This document shows, piece by piece, positions 43,747-52,823 of a DNA stretch of 64,000 bases; positions within the stretch are counted from its first letter, which is position 1; every line of letters begins with the position of its first letter. The stretch comes from Vitreoscilla filiformis. GTDB lineage: Bacteria; Pseudomonadota; Gammaproteobacteria; Burkholderiales; Burkholderiaceae_C. Below the pieces are notes generated by a model. It saw nothing but the letters and a program-made list of their open reading frames with translations, did not search any database and had not been told where the DNA came from. Made by a program: the position numbers and the translations under genes. The stretch covers positions 3,224,001 to 3,288,000 of the forward strand of contig NZ_CP022423.1 of NCBI RefSeq assembly GCF_002222655.1, in the 5' to 3' direction.

Positions 43747-44616
43747 ATGACGACCTCATCTTCCTCCACTTTGGCCCCGGATCGCTACGCGGTCATGGGT
43801 CATCCGGTGGCACACAGCCGCTCGCCTGCCATCCATGCTGCTTTTGCGCAAGCCACGGGTCAACACCTGACCTATGAGCGCGTGCTGGCCCCGCTCGACG
43901 ACTTTGCCAGCACGGTGCGCACGTTCGCGGCGGCTGGGGCGCGTGGGTGCAACGTCACGGTGCCGTTCAAGTTTGAAGCGTTCGCGCTGTGCCCACGCGC
44001 CACGGCGCGTGCCACCCTGGCGGGTGCGGCCAACACCCTGCGCTTTGACGCCGAAGGTTGGCTGGCCGACAACACCGACGGCGCCGGCTTGGTGCGCGAC
44101 ATCACCCACAACGCCGGCGTGCCGCTGGCGGGCCGGCGTGTGCTGCTGATTGGCGCGGGCGGCGCTGCCGCTGGCGTGCTTGGCCCCTTGCTGGAAACGG
44201 CACCCGCCGAACTGGTGCTGGCCAACCGCACCCTGGCCAAGGCCGAAACCCTGGTGGCCAGCCATGCCGCATTGGCAACCCACCACGCGGTGACACTGCG
44301 GGCCAGCACCTTGGAGGAATGTGGCGCGGGTTTCGATGTGGTGATCAACGGCACCGCCAGCAGCTTGGGCGGCCAAGGTATCCCCGTCGGCGCCGAGGTG
44401 CTGGCACCGGGCGCTCTGGCTTTGGACATGATGTACGGCCCCGCCGCCCGCCCGTTCCTAGACTGGGCACAAGCGCACGGCGCCCAGGGACGGGACGGGC
44501 TGGGCATGCTCGTGGAACAGGCGGCGGAAGCCTTCGCCGTGTGGCGCGGGATGCGTCCGGACACGGCTGCGGTGCTCCAAGCCCTGCGGGCCGATGTGGA
44601 TCAGGCCGCCCACTGA
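43747..44616 (+). CDS. aroE: Shikimate dehydrogenase (NADP)
   Basis: The 289-residue enzyme reduces 3-dehydroshikimate in the aromatic amino acid pathway. The substrate site [17 protein letters not shown], the catalytic lysine in [11 protein letters not shown], the aspartate in [12 protein letters not shown] and the cofactor loop [17 protein letters not shown] followed by NRT are all present. It begins 3 bases after the TonB-like stop and is followed by mtgA after 9 bases. Confidence 0.95.
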   Translation: MTTSSSSTLAPDRYAVMGHPVAHSRSPAIHAAFAQATGQHLTYERVLAPLDDFASTVRTFAAAGARGCNVTVPFKFEAFALCPRATARATLAGAANTLRFDAEGWLADNTDGAGLVRDITHNAGVPLAGRRVLLIGAGGAAAGVLGPLLETAPAELVLANRTLAKAETLVASHAALATHHAVTLRASTLEECGAGFDVVINGTASSLGGQGIPVGAEVLAPGALALDMMYGPAARPFLDWAQAHGAQGRDGLGMLVEQAAEAFAVWRGMRPDTAAVLQALRADVDQAAH

Positions 44617-44625
44617 ACCCCGTCC

Positions 44626-45438
44626 ATGGCGCTGCCCACCCTTTCCCCACCCCGCCCCACGCCCCGCGTGCTGTTCTGGCAAGCCCTGCGGTTGATCGGC
44701 TTGCTGCTGCTGTGCGGAGTGTGTTTGCAGCTTTACTTTGTGGTGCGTGTCGCGTTGATGATCGTCATCGACCCGCAATCGACCACATTTGAGCGCAGTG
44801 AAATCTGGCGCCTGATGCGCGAACCCGACACCGCCCTGCAATGGCGCCAGACCTGGGTGGCGGACAGTGGCTTGTCCGTGCATCTCAAGCGGGCGGTGAT
44901 CTCCAGTGAGGATGCGTCGTTCATCGAACACAACGGCGTGGACTGGGACGCCCTGCGCAACGCCTGGGAACGCAATCGCCGCGCCGAAGCCCGCGCCGAG
45001 CGTCTGAATCAACAACTGGAGCGCCGCCAAGAGGCCACCGGCCAAACCAGCCCGAACAAGGTCAGCGCCAAGATCATTGGCGGCTCCACCATCACCCAAC
45101 AATTGGCGAAGAACTTGTTTTTGTCGGGTGAGCGCACATCGATGCGCAAGGCGCAGGAGTTTCTCATCACCTTCATGCTGGAGGGTTTGCTGAGCAAACG
45201 CCGCATTCTCACCATCTACCTGAACCACGTCGAATGGGGTGAAGGCGTGTTTGGTGCCGAAGCGGCGGCGCAGCGTTATTTCCGAGCTGCCGCCCATCAA
45301 CTGAACCCGAGCCAAGCTGCTCGTTTGGCGGTGATGCTGCCCGCCCCGAAACGCTTCGAAAAACAGCCCCGCTCGCCTTATTTGAACAACCGCACTGCCC
45401 TGATCATTGGCCGCATGGGTGCCGCCGACCTCCCTTGA
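44626..45438 (+). CDS. mtgA: Monofunctional biosynthetic peptidoglycan transglycosylase
   Basis: A 270-residue GT51 enzyme that polymerises lipid II, anchored by one helix (about 19-45). The catalytic glutamate E95 is in SSEDASFIEHNGVDW, and the GGSTITQQLAKNLFLS and RRILTIYLNHVEWGEGVFG motifs are intact. Between the first two motifs there are about 30 extra charged residues (117-148) absent from E. coli MtgA. The stop overlaps the next ATG as TGATG. Confidence 0.93.
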   Translation: MALPTLSPPRPTPRVLFWQALRLIGLLLLCGVCLQLYFVVRVALMIVIDPQSTTFERSEIWRLMREPDTALQWRQTWVADSGLSVHLKRAVISSEDASFIEHNGVDWDALRNAWERNRRAEARAERLNQQLERRQEATGQTSPNKVSAKIIGGSTITQQLAKNLFLSGERTSMRKAQEFLITFMLEGLLSKRRILTIYLNHVEWGEGVFGAEAAAQRYFRAAAHQLNPSQAARLAVMLPAPKRFEKQPRSPYLNNRTALIIGRMGAADLP

Positions 45439-46031
45439 TGTTCATGGATGACGATGACCTGCCCCTGGCCCACCACGCCGCCCGCTTGGTGGTCGAAGAA
45501 GGCTTAGAGTATGCCGAGGCCAAACGCAAAGCCGCACGCCAGTTGACCGGCGGAGGGCGTGGCCGTCGTGCCGAACTGCCCAGCGACGATGTGTTGGAAG
45601 ACGCCGTGCGCGAGTACCTGGCCATCTTCGCCGCCGACACCCAACCCGGTGAACTGCGCGCCCTGCGCGAGCTGGCCCAGCGCTGGATGCAACGGGTGAG
45701 TGAGTTTCGCCCGCACCTGGGTGGGGCCGTTTGGCGCGGCACGGCCACACGTTTGTCCAGCCTGCGCATCGACCTGTATTGCGACGAGCCCAAAATGGTC
45801 GAAATCGCTTTCCTCAACCAGGGCTGGGACTTTGACAGCCGAGGCGGCGAGCGCGAAGGCCCCTTCGTGCTGACCTTGGCGGCCCCGTGTCGCGCTTTGG
45901 GCGAAAGCGTCACCCTGCACTTCATCGTTCACGATGCCGACGCAGTGCGCGGCGCCCTTCAGCCCGATGCACGCGGCCAAAGCTGGCGCGGTGATCTCCC
46001 CGCACTGAACCGCCTGCTCGCAAGCACCTAA
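45438..46031 (+). CDS. Conserved hypothetical protein
   Basis: A 197-residue protein I do not recognise. The first half is helical and charged (LVVEEGLEYAEAKRKAARQL, then DDVLEDAVREYLAIF). The second half looks like a beta-rich domain (LRIDLYCDEPKMVEIAFLNQ, then VTLHFIVHDADAV). The N-terminus recalls small Burkholderiales proteins sometimes annotated with Mur-ligase names, which the sequence does not support. It overlaps mtgA by one base, so the two are translationally coupled. Confidence 0.7.
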   Translation: MFMDDDDLPLAHHAARLVVEEGLEYAEAKRKAARQLTGGGRGRRAELPSDDVLEDAVREYLAIFAADTQPGELRALRELAQRWMQRVSEFRPHLGGAVWRGTATRLSSLRIDLYCDEPKMVEIAFLNQGWDFDSRGGEREGPFVLTLAAPCRALGESVTLHFIVHDADAVRGALQPDARGQSWRGDLPALNRLLAST

Positions 46032-46168
46032 CCCAAGTCAATTGGACGTTGTTTTATTTTGAGCGACGTTCGTTGCCATAGGCTCCAATAAGCTAAAGTT
46101 CGGCACCCCGAAACCAGGCCGACCCACGCCGTGACGTGTCGTGCCCACCTTGATTGGAGTCTCCCCTC

Positions 46169-46621
46169 ATGGATCTGCGCAAGCTCAAAACCCTGATCGA
46201 CCTGGTCTCTGAGTCGAACATCGCCGAACTCGAAATCACCGAGAACGAAGGCAAAGTGCGGATCGTGAAGTCCGGCGGCGCCCCGGTGATGATGCAGGTT
46301 CAAGCCCCCGCCCCGATGGCCATGGCCGCCGCCCCCATCACCACCGCCCCGACCGGCGCGCCCGCTCCGGTGGCCCCGGCTCTGAGCGGCCATGTGGTCA
46401 AGTCGCCGATGGTAGGCACGTTCTACGCTTCGTCCACACCGGGCGGCAAGCCGATGGTGGATGTGGGCAGCGCCGTCAAGGAAGGCCAAGCGCTGTGCAT
46501 CATCGAAGCCATGAAGATCATGAACGAGATCGAGGCGGACAAGGCCGGCACCATCACCAAGGTCATGGTGAGCAACGGCCAGGCGGTGGAATACGGTCAG
46601 CCGCTGTTCATCATCGAATAA
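46169..46621 (+). CDS. accB: Acetyl-CoA carboxylase biotin carboxyl carrier protein
   Basis: A 150-residue BCCP. The N-terminal helix [20 protein letters not shown] is followed by an Ala/Pro linker (about 48-75) and the biotinyl domain with K116 in [12 protein letters not shown]. It carries CO2 between AccC and the carboxyltransferase for fatty acid synthesis. TGGAGT precedes the ATG. The 137-base gap upstream holds two GACGTT copies 20 bp apart (46045, 46065) and TTGCCA/TAAAGT with a short 15-bp spacer; I cannot call a firm promoter. Confidence 0.95.
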   Translation: MDLRKLKTLIDLVSESNIAELEITENEGKVRIVKSGGAPVMMQVQAPAPMAMAAAPITTAPTGAPAPVAPALSGHVVKSPMVGTFYASSTPGGKPMVDVGSAVKEGQALCIIEAMKIMNEIEADKAGTITKVMVSNGQAVEYGQPLFIIE

Positions 46622-46634
46622 GGCGCGGCCCGTC

Positions 46635-47987
<1,353 letters not shown>

Positions 47988-48004
47988 TTGAAAGGAAATG
48001 GCCG

Positions 48005-48919
48005 ATGGCCCTGTATGAACTCGTGCTGACGACGCCGCAAGCGTTGGTCGAACCCGTCTGCGATGCGCTGATGGACGAGCTGGAGGCGCTGTCGGCTTCC
48101 GTGGAAGACGCCGATGCCGACACCGAAGACGAACAACCCTTGTTCGGCGAACCCGGCATGCCGGCCCCGCGCCCGGGCTGGGATCGTTCGGTGATCAAAG
48201 CCCTGTTCGAGAACACCGAACAGGCCGAGGCCGCCCTCACCCTGCTGTTGGCGCAGGACTGGACGGAGGGGTTGCACGCCCAAGGCCTGCACCCCGTGGA
48301 CGAACAGGACTGGGTGCGCCTCACCCAATCCCAATTCGCGCCGGTGGACATCACGCCCACGTTTTGGATCGTGCCGAGCTGGCACGAGGTGCCCGCCAGC
48401 GCGGAAAAAGTGCTGCGCCTCGACCCGGGTCTGGCCTTTGGCACCGGCACGCACCCGACCACGCGCATGTGCCTGGGCTGGATCGCCCACAACGCCCCCG
48501 CATTCGGCACCACCTGGCACCGTGTGCTGGACTACGGCTGCGGCTCGGGCATCTTGGCCATCGGTGCGGGCATGCACGGTGCGCAAGCTCTGGACGCGGT
48601 GGACATCGACCCCGCTGCTGTCGAAGCCACCACCGCCAACGCCGAAGCCAATGGCGTGGCGGTGAACGTCGGCCTGCCCGAGCTGGCGCAGGGGGAATAC
48701 CCGCTGGTGCTGGCGAACATCTTGGCCACGCCGCTCAAGCTGCTGGCGCCGTTGCTGTGCAGCCATGTGGCCCCAGGTGGGCACCTGGTGCTGGCCGGCA
48801 TTCTTGACCGCCAAGCCGATGAGTTGAAGCAGGCTTACGCCCCGTGGTTGCAGTTGGAAGTGCTGCAAGAACAAGAGGGTTGGATTCTCATGGGTGCCCA
48901 GCGTGCGCTGACCCACTGA
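48005..48919 (+). CDS. prmA: Ribosomal protein L11 methyltransferase
   Basis: A 304-residue SAM-dependent enzyme that trimethylates ribosomal protein L11. The N-terminal recognition domain (ALYELVLTTPQALVEPVCDA) carries an acidic insertion (about 38-48). The catalytic domain has LAFGTGTHPTTRMCL, the SAM motif VLDYGCGSGILAIGA and the NILATPLKLLAP motif. It follows accC by 17 bases, a common betaproteobacterial neighbour. Confidence 0.95.
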   Translation: MALYELVLTTPQALVEPVCDALMDELEALSASVEDADADTEDEQPLFGEPGMPAPRPGWDRSVIKALFENTEQAEAALTLLLAQDWTEGLHAQGLHPVDEQDWVRLTQSQFAPVDITPTFWIVPSWHEVPASAEKVLRLDPGLAFGTGTHPTTRMCLGWIAHNAPAFGTTWHRVLDYGCGSGILAIGAGMHGAQALDAVDIDPAAVEATTANAEANGVAVNVGLPELAQGEYPLVLANILATPLKLLAPLLCSHVAPGGHLVLAGILDRQADELKQAYAPWLQLEVLQEQEGWILMGAQRALTH

Positions 48920-48942
48920 GCGGCCATGGCATCATCCGCGCC

Positions 48943-50082
48943 ATGAGCCTTCTCACCCGCTGCCACGCCTGCCACATGGTGTTCCATGTGGTGCAAGACC
49001 AGTTGAAAGTCTCCGAGGGCTGGGTACGCTGCGGACGTTGCGGTGAAGTTTTCAACGCCCTCGAACACCTGTTCGAAGCCGACGCCGCCGCTCCCGCTGG
49101 TGCCCCCACGCCGACGCCCCTCGCCGGCACCTCGGCCACCGAACCCGACTCCCAGTTGCACACCGATTTCGGTGCCAGCACCTTGGCGGCGTCGGACTTC
49201 GGGCCATTGCCAGCCCCGTCACGCCAACCACCGACGTGGGATCTTCCGCCGTTGACCACCGCACCGCCGCCGGTGCCAGCGGTCACCGCTGTGGCAGTGC
49301 CCGTCCCCGCGCTGACGGTGGTGCTGCCTCAGCCGCCGACGGTCACGCCACCCGCCGCCGATGGGCCAGCGCCCGCACCCGCCACCGAAGCCCCCCCTCA
49401 GCCACCCGCGCCAGCGCCCGAGCAACCTCCCGCTGCGTCCCCTTCCCCTGTGACGCCGCCACCGTCCACCGAACAACCGCCCCCAGCGCCTCCGGTACCG
49501 CCAGAAGCCTCCTCCACAGCGGCTGAACCCGTGGCCGTGACGGCGGACACGGCTCCCACCGTCCATCCTGTGCCCGGTTTTTTGCAAGATCCAGCGGCAG
49601 CACGCTGGTATCACCGCCGCTGGGCCCGCTGGATGATGGCCTTGTTGGCGCCATTGCTGGTGCTGTTGCTGGGGCTGCAAGTGCTGGTGCAGTACCGCAA
49701 CGAACTGAGCACGCATTACACCGGCCTGCGCGGCTACTTGGTGAAGATGTGCAGTGTGGTGGGCTGTCAGTTAGAGAGTCCACGCGCTTTGGAACAACTG
49801 GTGCTGGTCAGCAGCAAAATTCAGCAGACCAGCGCCAAAAACGTGCTGCATCTGCGCGCCGAGCTGCACAACCGGGCACGCCATCCCGTGCGCACGCCAT
49901 CCCTGGATCTGACCCTGACCGATGCCTACGGCCAGGTGCTGGTTCGTAAGATGCTGCAACCACAGGAACTGCGCAGCCCGGGAGAGTCGATCCGGGGCAG
50001 CAACAGTTGGCAGATCAGCGCGTTCATTGATGTGGGCACCTTGCCCGTGGCCGGCTTCTCGCTGGTCTTGTTTTACCCTTGA
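48943..50082 (+). CDS. Zinc-ribbon and DUF3426 domain membrane protein
   Basis: A 379-residue protein. The N-terminus is an MJ0042-type zinc ribbon (CHACHMVFH...WVRCGRCGEVFNAL). A long Pro/Ala/Thr-rich linker (about 45-205) leads to one membrane helix (MMALLAPLLVLLLGLQVLV) and a C-terminal DUF3426 region (VLHLRAELHNRARHPVRTPS, then ELRSPGESIRG). The zinc ribbon should be cytoplasmic and DUF3426 periplasmic. Such genes commonly follow prmA; function is unknown. The ATG at 48943 lies 23 bases after prmA; an upstream in-frame start overlaps prmA. Confidence 0.85.
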   Translation: MSLLTRCHACHMVFHVVQDQLKVSEGWVRCGRCGEVFNALEHLFEADAAAPAGAPTPTPLAGTSATEPDSQLHTDFGASTLAASDFGPLPAPSRQPPTWDLPPLTTAPPPVPAVTAVAVPVPALTVVLPQPPTVTPPAADGPAPAPATEAPPQPPAPAPEQPPAASPSPVTPPPSTEQPPPAPPVPPEASSTAAEPVAVTADTAPTVHPVPGFLQDPAAARWYHRRWARWMMALLAPLLVLLLGLQVLVQYRNELSTHYTGLRGYLVKMCSVVGCQLESPRALEQLVLVSSKIQQTSAKNVLHLRAELHNRARHPVRTPSLDLTLTDAYGQVLVRKMLQPQELRSPGESIRGSNSWQISAFIDVGTLPVAGFSLVLFYP

Positions 50083-50097
50083 TGGCACCGATTCCCC

Positions 50098-51012
50098 ATG
50101 GCCAGTCTTGTCTGCGGTTCTCTTGCGTTTGACACCATCACCGATTTTCCCGGCCGCTTCGCCGAGCAAATCCTGCCTGATCAAGTTCACATCCTGAATG
50201 TTTCTTTTTTGGTGCCAACGCTGCGGCGCGAGTACGGCGGTTGCGCAGGCAACATCGCCTACAACCTGAATGCTCTGGGCGGACAGGCCGTGGTGCTGGC
50301 CGCCGTCGGGGGAGATGGCACGGGTTACTTGGCCCATCTGAGCCAACTGGGCATCGATGTGAGCGCCGTTCTCACCGACAGCGACAGCTACACCGCCCAA
50401 GCCATGATCATCACGGATCGGGACAACAACCAGATCACGGCATTCCATCCCGGTGCGATGCAATCAGCGCATCAAATCGGCTTGCCGGCCCGCGAGGACA
50501 TTCGCCTGGCCATCGTTGGCCCTGACGGTCGGGAGGCCATGCTGCGCCACGCCCGTGACCTGAAAGCGGCGGGCATCCCGTTCATTTTCGATCCAGGACA
50601 AGGCTTGCCCATGTTCAACGGTGAGGAGCTGCGGGCCTTCATCGCGCAAGCCACCTGGGTGGCGGTCAATGACTACGAAGCGCGCATGCTGTGTGAGCGC
50701 ACCGGCTTGAGTTTGGCGCAAATCGCCGACAGCCACCTGGAAGGCCTGCTGGTGACGTTGGGCGCGGAAGGCTGCGACGTGTGGGTGAAGGGCCACTGCA
50801 CCCGCGTGGCCGGGGTGAAGGCCGATGCGGTGGTGGATCCGACCGGCTGCGGCGATGCATTCCGGGGCGGCCTGCTCTACGGTTTGGAACAAGGCTGGCC
50901 GCTGGAGCGCTGCGTCGAGCTGGGCAACCGGCTGGGCGCGCTCAAGATCGGCCATCGGGGTGGGCAAAACCACCCCATCGACCGCGCAGCCTGGGGCTGC
51001 GCGCCGCGCTGA
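50098..51012 (+). CDS. PfkB-family carbohydrate/nucleoside kinase
   Basis: A 304-residue ribokinase-fold kinase. GGCAGNIAYNLNALGG is the substrate-side signature, and VVDPTGCGDAFRGGLLYGLE contains the catalytic aspartate and anion hole. The GCAGN variant and the context resemble adenosine kinase-like PfkB proteins, so adenosine or a sugar are both plausible substrates. It starts 15 bases after the DUF3426 gene and ends two bases before the convergent histone-like gene. Confidence 0.85.
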   Translation: MASLVCGSLAFDTITDFPGRFAEQILPDQVHILNVSFLVPTLRREYGGCAGNIAYNLNALGGQAVVLAAVGGDGTGYLAHLSQLGIDVSAVLTDSDSYTAQAMIITDRDNNQITAFHPGAMQSAHQIGLPAREDIRLAIVGPDGREAMLRHARDLKAAGIPFIFDPGQGLPMFNGEELRAFIAQATWVAVNDYEARMLCERTGLSLAQIADSHLEGLLVTLGAEGCDVWVKGHCTRVAGVKADAVVDPTGCGDAFRGGLLYGLEQGWPLERCVELGNRLGALKIGHRGGQNHPIDRAAWGCAPR

Positions 51013-51014
51013 TC

Positions 51015-51569
51015 TCAGGGCTTGTTGCCCGTCGGGAAAGGCCAAGCGGCGTTGGGGCTCAGCGTGGTCTTGGCCGAGGGCGCAGCGGCGGGGGCCGGTG
51101 CTGCGGCAGCCTTCTTGGTGGCTGCGGCTTTCTTGGGCGCTTTGGCCGGGGCGGCGGCCTTGGGAGCTTCGTCCACAACGGCGGCGGGGGCCGGTGCTGC
51201 GGGTTCCGGCGTCACTTCGGGGACGGCTTCGGTCACTTTCTTGGCACTGGCGCGCTTGGCAGTGCTCTTGAGCGTGGGCTTGACCGGCGTCGCCGAAGCT
51301 TCTGCGATCACCGGAGCCGCTGCCTTTTTCTTAGCCGCTGCCTTCTTGGGAGCAGCCTCAGGTTCAACGGGTGCCGGTGCCACAGCGGCGGGTGCTTCAA
51401 CAACAGCCGGTGCCTCCACGGCGGCCGGGGCAGCCGCCACCGTCTCGGTCACAGCGGCCTTGGCCACGCGCTTGGACGACTTCAGCGTCGGCTTGACCGG
51501 CGTGGCCGAAGCCTCAGCCAGCACAGGCGCGTCTGCGGTTGCGGTTTTGGTTGTCTTCTTGGTCGCCAT
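51015..51569 (-). CDS. Alanine/lysine-rich histone H1-like protein
   Basis: A 184-residue low-complexity protein built from Ala, Lys, Pro and Val. Lysine clusters (KKAAAKKKAAA, then KKAAATKKAAAA) resemble the C-terminal tail of histone H1 and bacterial H1-like proteins. The segment EASATPVKPTLKS occurs twice (about residues 19-31 and 88-100), pointing to an internal duplication. The conserved-looking tail is NAAWPFPTGNKP. GGAG precedes the ATG at 51569. It lies 46 bases downstream of nrdB. DNA binding is inferred from composition only. Confidence 0.8.
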   Translation of the reverse strand: MATKKTTKTATADAPVLAEASATPVKPTLKSSKRVAKAAVTETVAAAPAAVEAPAVVEAPAAVAPAPVEPEAAPKKAAAKKKAAAPVIAEASATPVKPTLKSTAKRASAKKVTEAVPEVTPEPAAPAPAAVVDEAPKAAAPAKAPKKAAATKKAAAAPAPAAAPSAKTTLSPNAAWPFPTGNKP

Positions 51570-51614
51570 GAACAAACTCCTTGAGAGAAATTTCGGGGAA
51601 TAACAAGCCAGGGT

Positions 51615-52733
51615 TCAATCCCAGCTCAGGGCACCACCCGACTGGTACTCGATGACGCGAGTTTCGAAGAAGTTGCGCTCCTTCTTCAAATCGATCATTT
51701 CGCTCATCCAGGGGAAGGGGTTTTCCTCGTTCGGGAACAGCGGATCGAGGCCGATCTGAGTCGCACGCCGGTTGGCGATGTACCGCAGATAACCCTTGAA
51801 CATCGCTGCGTTGAGCCCGAGCACGCCACGCGGCATGGTGTCTTCGGCGTAGGCGTATTCCAAATCGACGGCACGCAGGAACAGCGAGGTGATCTCGGCT
51901 TTGAACTCGGCGGTCCAGAGGTGCGGATTTTCCAGCTTGATTTGGTTGATGAGGTCGATGCCGAAGTTGCAGTGCATGGACTCGTCGCGCAGGATGTACT
52001 GGTACTGCTCGGCAGCGCCCGTCATTTTGTTCTGCCGACCCAGCGCCAAAATTTGCGTGAAGCCGACATAGAAGAACAGCCCTTCCATCAAGCAGGCAAA
52101 GACGATGAGCGAGCGCAGCAGCGTCTGATCGGCCTGCGGGGTGCCGGTCTTGAACAGGGGGTTCATGATCGCGTCGATGAACGGGATCAGGAACTCGTCC
52201 TTGTTCCGAATCGAGGGCACCTCGTGGTAGGCGTTGAAAATTTCGCTCTCATCCAGCCCCAGGCTTTCCACGATGTACTGGTAAGCGTGGGTGTGAATGG
52301 CCTCCTCGAACGCCTGGCGCAACAAAAACTGGCGGCACTCGGGCGCCGTGATGTGGCGATACGTGCCCAGCGTGATGTTGTTGGCGGCCAGTGAGTCGGC
52401 GGTGACAAAAAAGCCCAGGTTGCGCTTGATGATGCGGCGCTCATCGTCGCTCAAGCCGTGCGGGTCTTTCCAGGTGGCGATGTCCCGGCTCATGTTGACT
52501 TCCTGCGGCATCCAGTGATTAGCGCAGGTGGCGAGGTACTTTTCCCAGGCCCATTTGTACTTGAACGGCACCAACTGGTTGACGTCGGTTTGGCCGTTGA
52601 TGATGCGCTTGTCGGCCACGTTCACCCGACGCTGGCCGGGTGCCAAGTTGTCAGACTGAAGCGTGGCCGCAGAAGGCGACATGGCCGGGGAAGTCCCGCC
52701 CAGCGGGAAATCGTCATCGTCGAAGTTCAACAT
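51615..52733 (-). CDS. nrdB: Ribonucleoside-diphosphate reductase beta subunit (class Ia)
   Basis: A 372-residue diiron protein that generates the tyrosyl radical needed by NrdA. The radical-site tyrosine is Y151 in [15 protein letters not shown]. Iron ligands are in the EEAIH helix and the [10 protein letters not shown] helix, and the C-terminal LSWD tail may dock to NrdA. The bases before the ATG are pyrimidine-rich (CCTCCCT) with no Shine-Dalgarno sequence, which is unusual for this genome segment. It lies 90 bases after nrdA, separated by a hairpin. Confidence 0.95.
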   Translation of the reverse strand: MLNFDDDDFPLGGTSPAMSPSAATLQSDNLAPGQRRVNVADKRIINGQTDVNQLVPFKYKWAWEKYLATCANHWMPQEVNMSRDIATWKDPHGLSDDERRIIKRNLGFFVTADSLAANNITLGTYRHITAPECRQFLLRQAFEEAIHTHAYQYIVESLGLDESEIFNAYHEVPSIRNKDEFLIPFIDAIMNPLFKTGTPQADQTLLRSLIVFACLMEGLFFYVGFTQILALGRQNKMTGAAEQYQYILRDESMHCNFGIDLINQIKLENPHLWTAEFKAEITSLFLRAVDLEYAYAEDTMPRGVLGLNAAMFKGYLRYIANRRATQIGLDPLFPNEENPFPWMSEMIDLKKERNFFETRVIEYQSGGALSWD

Positions 52734-52772
52734 AGGGAGGGCGAATTATCGTGATTCAGGGGGTTTTGACAA

Positions 52773-52812
52773 CGGCCAAAAAGGGCAAAACCCACGCCCC
52801 GAAGGCCGTGGG
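52773..52812 (-). terminator. Intrinsic terminator/attenuator between nrdA and nrdB
   Basis: On the minus strand a stem CCCACGGCC-TTCG-GGGCGTGGG (one internal mismatch, UUCG tetraloop) is followed by TTTTGCCCTTTTT. It starts about 12 bases after the nrdA stop. It should reduce readthrough into nrdB or protect the nrdA mRNA end. A second possible pairing, GGGTTTTG with CAAAACCC (52761-52768, 52786-52793), overlaps it. Confidence 0.65.
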
Positions 52813-52823
52813 TCGCCCCGCCG

